Of a stretch of DNA of 10,725 bases, positions 6,946 to 10,725 are shown piece by piece. The stretch's first letter is position 1, and the number at the start of each line of letters is the position of its first letter. The DNA is from Bacilli bacterium (GTDB lineage Bacteria; Bacillota_I; Bacilli_A; RFN20; CAG-826). The translations under genes were made by a program, and so were the position numbers. The DNA is taken from the NCBI GenBank assembly GCA_016296285.1, contig JAEDJP010000037.1, forward strand, positions 1 to 10,725, read 5' to 3'. Under the pieces are notes generated by a model. It saw only the letters and a program-made list of their open reading frames with translations. It was not told the origin of the DNA and ran no database searches.

Positions 6946-7515
6946 TTATTCTTCTTCCTCGACGGCTGTTCCGTGCTTGACCTTCAAGCGATGGATGAGG
7001 ACGCGGCCATAGGGGAAGATGACCCCGGTCGTGAGGAGCTCGACGAAGAGGAGGATGACGTGGGTCATCGCGTGGTGCTCGCCCGGCTGGAGAAGGAGGA
7101 GGACGGAGAAGACAATCGCGACGAGAGATTCGGCAAGGGAGAGGAGGGCGGGTTCCTTATGGAGGATATCGCGGATCCCTTCCTCGATTTCCAAAGCTTC
7201 GCGCAGCATGCTCCAAACGGCCCAGACGACGCAGACGGTCGCGTAGGGGATGCCCTCGGGATCGCCAAGGTCGACGAGGAAGATGAGGGTGATGCCGATC
7301 GCGATCTCGATGAGGCCCCAGAAGAAGCGGTTCTCCTTCTTGAAGGACTTCTTCTTCACGAGGTGGAGAACGACCGTCTCGAGGCCGTAAGCGACCATGA
7401 TGCCGCCGACGAGGTCATTGAGCAGCAAGACGACCTCTTCCCGGAACACGAGGATGAGGATCGCGGCCACGGTCCAAAGGACGGCTTTGATGGGTCTCCA
7501 GATTTTGTCTACCAT
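6946..7515 (-). CDS. Six-helix membrane protein, possibly HdeD/DUF308-like
   Basis: This 189-residue protein shows hydrophobic segments at about 9-24, 30-53, 64-82, 90-104, 122-142 and 149-168. A short basic segment (KKKSFKKENR, 54-63) follows the second helix, and the tail is acidic (EEEE). The paired-helix pattern with small-residue motifs (LVGGIMVAYGLE) is reminiscent of HdeD/DUF308 proteins, whose role outside enteric acid stress is unclear; this match is tentative. AAGGAG lies 8 bases before the ATG. The gene begins 29 bases after the stop of the histidine phosphatase gene on the same strand and ends before a strong terminator, so the two probably form one transcription unit. Nothing in the sequence links the two functions. 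Confidence 0.75.
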   Translation of the reverse strand: MVDKIWRPIKAVLWTVAAILILVFREEVVLLLNDLVGGIMVAYGLETVVLHLVKKKSFKKENRFFWGLIEIAIGITLIFLVDLGDPEGIPYATVCVVWAVWSMLREALEIEEGIRDILHKEPALLSLAESLVAIVFSVLLLLQPGEHHAMTHVILLFVELLTTGVIFPYGRVLIHRLKVKHGTAVEEEE

Positions 7516-7518
7516 GTT

Positions 7519-7534
7519 GATATCTCCTTATATC
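7519..7534 (-). promoter_or_regulatory. Ribosome binding site in the loop of a short inverted repeat
   Basis: On the minus strand GATAT-AAGGAG-ATATC is a perfect 5-bp inverted repeat whose six-base loop is exactly the Shine-Dalgarno sequence (7529-7524), 8 bases before the ATG at 7515. The stem is AT-rich and weak, so it may form only transiently. Confidence 0.5.
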
Positions 7535-7544
7535 GGTACCGAAT

Positions 7545-8276
7545 TTAGTCGTGGCGCCTCGGGTCGTCGAAGGTTTCCGAGAACCGGGCGGCAAACGAAT
7601 CTTCCAAGCCTTTCTTCCGGAGGTGCGCGGTTTCCCCGAAATGGAGGATGCGGAAGGAAGCGATCCCTTGGCGGCGTTCTTCCGTATAAACCTCCGTGAT
7701 GGAGGACGGGGAGGCGCAGGTCCCTTGGAAGAACACGAGGGGCGGGGCGTTCACGAGGCGGGAAAGCAGCAAGGCCTCGATCCCGAAGTGGCAAAAGAAC
7801 ACGAGCGTGCGGTCGTTGCTCGCGGCGACGCGGTAAAGAAGGCCGTCCTTTTGGTAGCCGTATTCTGCCAAAAGGGCGTCAAGGCCCGCGAAAGCCTCGT
7901 CCCTTTTCGCGATGAAATCCGTAGAATCGCGATAAGGGGTTACGGCCTTGACGTAATCTTCGAGGGAATAGGCGTCTTCCCCGTATCGGGCGATATCCTC
8001 GGGCAAGAAATCCCAAGCCCGTTGCTGCGGGGGATGCGGGGTGACCGCGTCGAATTCCCGAAGCCAGGGGAGAATCTTGACGGGCAGCTGGTCCGCGCGG
8101 AGGGAAAAACCGACCTCCATCGTGCGCTTGGCCCGTCCTAGAGGCGAACAAAAGACGGCGTCGATCTTCTCGTCCGCCAAAGTTTCCGCGAGGGCGAGAG
8201 CCTCTTCTTCCCCGCGGGGCGTGAGGGAATCCCGGGCGTAGTCCGGGTCTGCGTGGCGGATGAAGAGGAGTCTCAT
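7545..8276 (-). CDS. Histidine phosphatase superfamily protein (phosphoglycerate mutase-like)
   Basis: This 243-residue protein opens with MRLLFIRHADPDY, the RH signature in which His8 becomes phosphorylated and Arg7 binds phosphate. SPLGRAKRT (44-52) provides the second arginine, Arg48. Glu74 (LREFD) is the probable acid, and FFCHFG places the second catalytic His at 163. Members include phosphoglycerate mutases, phosphatases acting on sugar phosphates or nucleotides, and SixA/CobC-type enzymes; the substrate cannot be decided here. It lacks the loops of true glycolytic dPGM, so a general phosphatase is more likely. It lies 63 bases after the stop of lacI on the same strand and 29 bases before the six-helix membrane gene. 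AAGG sits 5 bases before the ATG, a weak ribosome binding site. No signal peptide is seen. Confidence 0.88.
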   Translation of the reverse strand: MRLLFIRHADPDYARDSLTPRGEEEALALAETLADEKIDAVFCSPLGRAKRTMEVGFSLRADQLPVKILPWLREFDAVTPHPPQQRAWDFLPEDIARYGEDAYSLEDYVKAVTPYRDSTDFIAKRDEAFAGLDALLAEYGYQKDGLLYRVAASNDRTLVFFCHFGIEALLLSRLVNAPPLVFFQGTCASPSSITEVYTEERRQGIASFRILHFGETAHLRKKGLEDSFAARFSETFDDPRRHD

Positions 8277-8294
8277 ACGGGCCTTAGTTTACCG

Positions 8295-8316
8295 CTTTCC
8301 CAATGCGTTTGGAAAG
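8295..8316. repeat. Imperfect inverted repeat upstream of the histidine phosphatase gene
   Basis: CTTTCCCAA, a 4-base centre TGCG and TTTGGAAAG form a 9-bp inverted repeat with one mismatch, in the 63-base gap between lacI and the phosphatase gene. No T-run follows on either strand, so it is not a clear terminator. It could be an operator or a transcript hairpin. A GC-rich palindrome CCGCCGGCGG (8326-8335) lies beside it, just past the lacI stop. Confidence 0.35.
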
Positions 8317-8339
8317 ATGCGGGTACCGCCGGCGGGCCC

Positions 8340-9140
8340 TCAGCTCATCTTGAACACGTGGTTCTCGGCCTCCGCATGCTCGATGGCCAGTTTGAGGCAC
8401 GTGACGATTTTGTTAATTTTTTTCTCGCGATCCACCACGCATTTGATAAAGTTCGCGTTCTTGTTTCTTAAGTAATCGTACATGGATTCCCCCTCGACAA
8501 TTACTTTTTTCCCTTGAAGGGTTTCTTCCAGCATGTCGAGCTGGGCGAAGGAGGAAACGAAATGCACGTTCGGGTTCGCCTCCCGGATCTCTTCCTTCAG
8601 CCGTTTCGAATTCCTCTCATGGCAAAGCAAAACGTAGTCTTGCAGGAAGAAACGCTCCCCGATTCCCGCGAAATCCGAGCTGATTTCGAACGTCCATGGC
8701 TCGTGGACGTGGGTATCGACGCCGAGGACGGGAATGAAATTGCTCTTGCACACGGCATCGAAGTCGCCTTCGTCGAAATCGATGCAAAGAATCGCGTCGA
8801 CGAACTGGATCTCCATGCTGATCGAATCCGTGAAAAGGACGGTGCGGTATCCGTTGAGGGCCAAGGCCTTGACGAGCTGGGAAACAAACGCCATTTTGTC
8901 CGCGATTCCCAAAGGAAACCCGCAGCGGCCGACGTAGAGACCGATGCTGTTTGACTTGCCATCCGCGAGGCCGCTCGCGAACGCGTTCTTCTGATAGCCC
9001 AGGATGGATGAAACCTGGATGATTTTCATCCTCGTCTTTTCGTTGATCTTTTGGCGCGGATCGTTGTTCAGGACATAGGAAACGGTCGCCGTGGAGCACC
9101 CGACCTCCCTCGCGATATCCGCCAAAGTTACTCTTGCCAT
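8340..9140 (-). CDS. LacI-family transcriptional regulator with a shortened effector domain
   Basis: From the ATG at 9140 the protein has 266 residues and begins MARVTLADIAREVGCSTATVSYVLNN, the typical LacI-family helix-turn-helix. A hinge helix follows (NAFASGLADGKS, about 52-63, with Leu58 at the position that enters the minor groove). Full-length family members have about 330-340 residues, so the sugar-binding part is some 70 residues short. A first half resembling a periplasmic-binding-protein lobe is visible (SIGLYVGR...ALALNGYRTVLFT), but the usual second-lobe motifs are missing. A longer reading from 9182 would add 14 non-conserved residues and is unlikely; GAGG lies 7 bases before the ATG at 9140. 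The gene is divergent from the lipoprotein gene across a 202-base AT-rich region holding two LacI-type sites, so it probably controls that gene, perhaps also itself. Confidence 0.88.
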   Translation of the reverse strand: MARVTLADIAREVGCSTATVSYVLNNDPRQKINEKTRMKIIQVSSILGYQKNAFASGLADGKSNSIGLYVGRCGFPLGIADKMAFVSQLVKALALNGYRTVLFTDSISMEIQFVDAILCIDFDEGDFDAVCKSNFIPVLGVDTHVHEPWTFEISSDFAGIGERFFLQDYVLLCHERNSKRLKEEIREANPNVHFVSSFAQLDMLEETLQGKKVIVEGESMYDYLRNKNANFIKCVVDREKKINKIVTCLKLAIEHAEAENHVFKMS

Positions 9141-9210
9141 GAAAATGCCTCGCTTTCGTACTTCTCCTGAAAACATTAGCAAAAAGAACCGGATTCTTCA
9201 AGTTAAAAAT

Positions 9211-9226
9211 TTAAGTAAATTAAGTA
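9211..9226. repeat. Tandem TTAAGTA repeat in the lacI promoter region
   Basis: TTAAGTA occurs at 9211-9217 and 9220-9226, a direct repeat with a 9-base period, followed by a degenerate TTAGTA at 9233-9238. It overlaps the -10 and spacer of the better lacI promoter candidate. It may be a regulator site or simply low-complexity AT-rich promoter DNA. Confidence 0.3.
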
Positions 9227-9242
9227 GAAAAATTAGTATCAA
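9214..9242 (-). promoter_or_regulatory. Candidate lacI promoter
   Basis: On the minus strand TTGATA (9242-9237), a 17-base spacer and TTTACT (9219-9214) match the -35/-10 consensus in five and four positions. The leader to the ATG at 9140 would be about 67 bases. A second, weaker candidate is TTGAAG (9201-9196), 17 bases, TAATGT (9178-9173), with a leader of about 26 bases. The sequence alone does not decide between them. Confidence 0.4.
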
Positions 9243-9259
9243 AACGTTAAAAATCGGCT

Positions 9260-9274
9260 ATGTAAGCGGTATCA
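9260..9274 (+). promoter_or_regulatory. cre-like / LacI-family operator upstream of the lipoprotein promoter
   Basis: ATGTAAGCGGTATCA matches the catabolite response element consensus WTGNAANCGNWNNCW at every fixed position, with the central CG typical of LacI-family sites. It ends 7 bases before the -35 of the lipoprotein promoter, where CcpA-type binding tends to activate rather than repress. The local LacI-family regulator is the other candidate binder. Confidence 0.6.
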
Positions 9275-9281
9275 AAAGGTG

Positions 9282-9309
9282 TTGACACTAAAAAAGAGCG
9301 GGATAGAAT
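9282..9309 (+). promoter_or_regulatory. Sigma-A-type promoter of the lipoprotein gene
   Basis: TTGACA (9282-9287), a 16-base spacer and TAGAAT (9304-9309) form a near-consensus promoter, with a perfect -35 and five of six -10 bases. Transcription should start near 9316, giving a leader of about 27 bases that contains the operator-like palindrome and the ribosome binding site. Confidence 0.8.
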
Positions 9310-9317
9310 GAAATTAC

Positions 9318-9331
9318 CTTAAGCGATTAAG
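9318..9331 (+). promoter_or_regulatory. Operator-like palindrome at the lipoprotein transcription start
   Basis: CTTAAGCGATTAAG is an inverted repeat (CTTAA...TTAAG) around a central CG, symmetric at all but one base pair. It lies just after the predicted transcription start, the usual place for a repressor site. It shares TAAGCGNT with the upstream cre-like box; the two centres are 57 bases apart. Confidence 0.55.
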
Positions 9332-9332
9332 C

Positions 9333-9338
9333 AGGAGG
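9333..9338 (+). promoter_or_regulatory. Strong ribosome binding site of the lipoprotein gene
   Basis: AGGAGG lies 4 bases before the ATG at 9343. It is the strongest Shine-Dalgarno sequence in the window and settles the start of this gene. Confidence 0.8.
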
Positions 9339-9342
9339 AATT

Positions 9343-10725
9343 ATGAAAGCAATCGCCAAAATATTCGTTTGCGCAATCGCCGTGGCCAGCACGATGGTGG
9401 CCACGTCATGCGCGAAAGACGAGAAGACGTACGACGTCACCTTCTACGACAACGAAACCGTTTTGAAGACGGAGACGGTCAAGGAAGGGGAATCCGCGAC
9501 GGACTGGACGCCGGTCAAGGAAGGGTTTGAGTTCGTTGATTGGTACGCAACTCCGAACTACAAATTCGCCTATGACTTCGCCCCGGTCTACAAGGACACG
9601 CCCGTGTACGCGCTTTTCCAATCCACCAATTACGTGGAAGACGCCCGTCCTTGGGCCATCGTTGGCAACGGGACCAGCAAGGTCCTCTCGACCTCGGCCT
9701 TTGGCAAGAACATCGAGGAAGAGCACATGCTCACCCGCTCGGACAAGCAGAACGTCAACGAGTACACCATCACCCTCGACCTCGAGGTCGGTGACGAATT
9801 CCAGTTCGCGATCGATTCGAACTGGAGCAACCAAAGAGGCGGCGGATATCTCGATTCCACGTCCTTAGACGGCACCGAATACTTCGAGATCAAGGCCTCC
9901 CACCTCAACACCGAAACCCGCAAATGCAACATCGGCGTCCTCGTCTCGGGCAACTACACACTTACCTTGACGACCCATCCGGGCGACAACTTCTACGACA
10001 CCGAGGATCCCTATTACAGCGAGGATAATCGCGAGTGCTTCAACTACAACGACTTCGACAAGATTACCTGGGTCCGCAACGGAGACGTCATCGAGAAGGC
10101 CGACAAGGTCTATGACCTCTACGTCAAGGGCAACCTGATCACCGGTTGGCAGCACATCGTCGAGCCCGAATACAAGATGGACTACGATCCCGCGACCAAG
10201 ACCTACACCTACACCCACGAGTTCTTCGATTACGACGAATTCATCTTCTACTCCCTAAATGGGGATAACATCGCCGACGGCCTCGGACCCGTCACCATCA
10301 AATACGGGCAAGTCGACGTCGAGAACTCGACCGAATTCATTCTCGGCGACAAGGCGAAAGACAGTAACTTCCAGACCGGCGCGAACGGCACCTACACCTT
10401 CACCTATTCCCTCGAGACCAGGGTCTGCGTCGTCACTTACGATCCCACCTTCACCCTGGAATACGTCCCGAACACCGATTGGTACATCGTCGGCGGCGGC
10501 TGCTCCGAGCTCCTCTCCATCTCCAACTGGGGCAGGAAGAACATGGACGATCGCTTCAAGCTCATGCCCGTCGAAGGCAAGGAACGGAGACTTGCAAGAA
10601 AGTTTGTGTTTTCGATTCCGCGCCCACCCTTGGCCTCTACAATATATCGAAGCCCAATGTCGCCCTTTCCTCTTCCGTCAATTCCTGAATGTATTTCTCC
10701 TTCTTCTTTTTGCAGGTGTTGTTGT
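9343..10725 (+). CDS. Secreted lipoprotein with InlB-type repeat and SusE/CBM-like modules (runs off the window; 3' part disrupted)
   Basis: The frame opens with MKAIAKIFVCAIAVASTMVATSC, a signal peptide ending in a lipobox-like ATSC with Cys23 as the likely lipidation site (Ala rather than Leu at -3 makes it non-ideal). Residues about 30-92 (YDVTFYDNETVLKTETVKEG...FVDWY...YALF) match the InlB B/Listeria-Bacteroides repeat fold. Three modules follow, starting near 103 (PWAIVGNG), 257 (DLYVKGN) and 379 (DWYIVGGG), each with the Y-x-V-G strand seen in SusE/CBM-type starch-binding modules. Modules 1 and 2 continue into a YTxT...DEF strand pair. Cell-surface binding of glycans is the likely role (inference). 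A LacI-family regulator is divergent, supporting a sugar-related function. From about 10585 the frame stays open but codons turn rare and no module sequence continues, so only 9343-10584 (414 residues) is credible protein. Confidence 0.78.
   Translation, partial: MKAIAKIFVCAIAVASTMVATSCAKDEKTYDVTFYDNETVLKTETVKEGESATDWTPVKEGFEFVDWYATPNYKFAYDFAPVYKDTPVYALFQSTNYVEDARPWAIVGNGTSKVLSTSAFGKNIEEEHMLTRSDKQNVNEYTITLDLEVGDEFQFAIDSNWSNQRGGGYLDSTSLDGTEYFEIKASHLNTETRKCNIGVLVSGNYTLTLTTHPGDNFYDTEDPYYSEDNRECFNYNDFDKITWVRNGDVIEKADKVYDLYVKGNLITGWQHIVEPEYKMDYDPATKTYTYTHEFFDYDEFIFYSLNGDNIADGLGPVTIKYGQVDVENSTEFILGDKAKDSNFQTGANGTYTFTYSLETRVCVVTYDPTFTLEYVPNTDWYIVGGGCSELLSISNWGRKNMDDRFKLMPVEGKERRLARKFVFSIPRPPLASTIYRSPMSPFPLPSIPECISPSSFCRCCC
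10585..10725. other. Likely junction: insertion element end, rearrangement or assembly break
   Basis: After codon 414 of the lipoprotein (GAA ending at 10584) the frame reads CGG AGA CTT GCA AGA, which are rare codons in this window, then low-complexity Pro/Ser/Cys residues. The third module stops just where the first two continue. The minus strand from 10725 to 10637 instead reads like a normal protein tail. A junction at about 10584-10590 fits best. The first bases past it (GGAGACTTGCAAGAAAG) could be an element end, but no family can be assigned. Confidence 0.5.
10637..10725 (-). CDS. Possible C-terminal end of a minus-strand gene (partial), perhaps a transposase
   Basis: The minus strand is open from the window edge to a TAG at 10639-10637. 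It gives about 29 codons, ending CKKKKEKYIQELTEEERATLGFDIL in two segments: a lysine-rich stretch and an amphipathic, acidic helix. Codons (AAC, TGC, AAG, GAG, GAA, TTC, GGC) suit the organism. The stop lies about 50 bases from the point where the lipoprotein frame loses sense, the usual distance between a transposase stop and the end of an insertion sequence. The family is not recognised, the fragment is short, and chance cannot be excluded. Confidence 0.4.
   Translation of the reverse strand, partial: NNTCKKKKEKYIQELTEEERATLGFDIL

Noticed and set aside
8321..8339. GC-rich inverted repeat just after lacI as an intrinsic terminator
   Set aside because: CCGCCGGCGG leaves almost no loop, and no T-run follows on the minus strand, so it is a poor intrinsic terminator and read-through to the phosphatase gene is possible.
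9141..9182. Longer N-terminus for the LacI-family regulator (start at 9182)
   Set aside because: The extra residues are not part of the conserved family start. MARVTLADIA at 9140 fits the helix-turn-helix exactly and has GAGG 7 bases before it.
9406..10218. Minus-strand open frames opposite the lipoprotein gene
   Set aside because: They mirror the codon bias of the lipoprotein (runs of Val, Glu and Gly), lack ribosome binding sites, and are contradicted by the strong promoter, AGGAGG and signal peptide on the + strand.
10479..10688. Small + strand open frame overlapping the end of the lipoprotein
   Set aside because: Its first half is an arginine-rich shadow of the lipoprotein frame. The second half looks less artificial, but the minus-strand tail explains the region better. 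No start site with a ribosome binding site is visible.

Overview
The window looks like a chromosomal segment of a Gram-positive, low-GC-lineage bacterium (Bacillota) whose coding DNA is nonetheless GC-rich. Reasons: strong AGGAGG-type ribosome binding sites, sigma-A-like promoters, a cre-like box, a stand-alone plsX, a lipoprotein carrying an InlB/Listeria-Bacteroides repeat, and a BmrCD/LmrCD-type exporter. TGA is used as a stop codon (both exporter genes and lacI end in TGA), so this is not the mycoplasma code. A gut Bacilli or Erysipelotrichia-like lineage is my best guess, by inference only.

Layout. (1) Positions 2-124 hold the 3' end of an unidentified + strand gene. It meets tail to tail, with a 1-base gap, a minus-strand operon (4982 down to 126). 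That operon encodes a zinc-ribbon/Sel1-like protein and two ABC exporter half-transporters; the three genes overlap by 14 and 4 bases. The operon's probable terminator lies inside the coding sequence of the convergent gene. (2) Upstream on the same strand is a seven-helix membrane protein of unknown function (5711-5022). A promoter and a perfect 16-base palindrome separate it from the operon. (3) plsX (5843-6853, +) is divergent from that membrane gene and ends in a strong terminator. (4) A second minus-strand unit (8276-6946) encodes a histidine phosphatase and a six-helix membrane protein, and ends in its own terminator, back to back with that of plsX. (5) A LacI-family regulator (9140-8340, -) is divergent from a large secreted lipoprotein gene (9343 onward, +).

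How the parts work together. The two ABC proteins have the complementary motif degeneracy of a heterodimeric exporter, with one catalytic and one degenerate ATP site. The LacI-family protein probably controls the lipoprotein: the promoter between them is flanked by two sites with a central CG, one matching the cre consensus and one at the transcription start. The lipoprotein has a lipobox-like signal, an InlB-type repeat and three SusE-like or CBM-like modules, so a role in binding or capturing glycans at the cell surface is likely. PlsX makes acyl phosphate for phospholipid synthesis and seems unrelated to its neighbours.

The right edge is odd. The lipoprotein frame stays open to the window end but stops looking like protein near 10584, in the middle of its third module. 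The last 89 bases instead encode a credible C-terminus on the minus strand. An insertion element, a rearrangement or an assembly junction would each explain this. No RNA gene or CRISPR array was seen, and no gene-free stretch exceeds 300 bases; the longest is the 202-base lacI/lipoprotein promoter region. I found no complete, clearly new multi-gene system. The strongest leads are the lacI/lipoprotein control region, the zinc-ribbon/Sel1 plus exporter operon with a likely leaderless start, and the broken lipoprotein.
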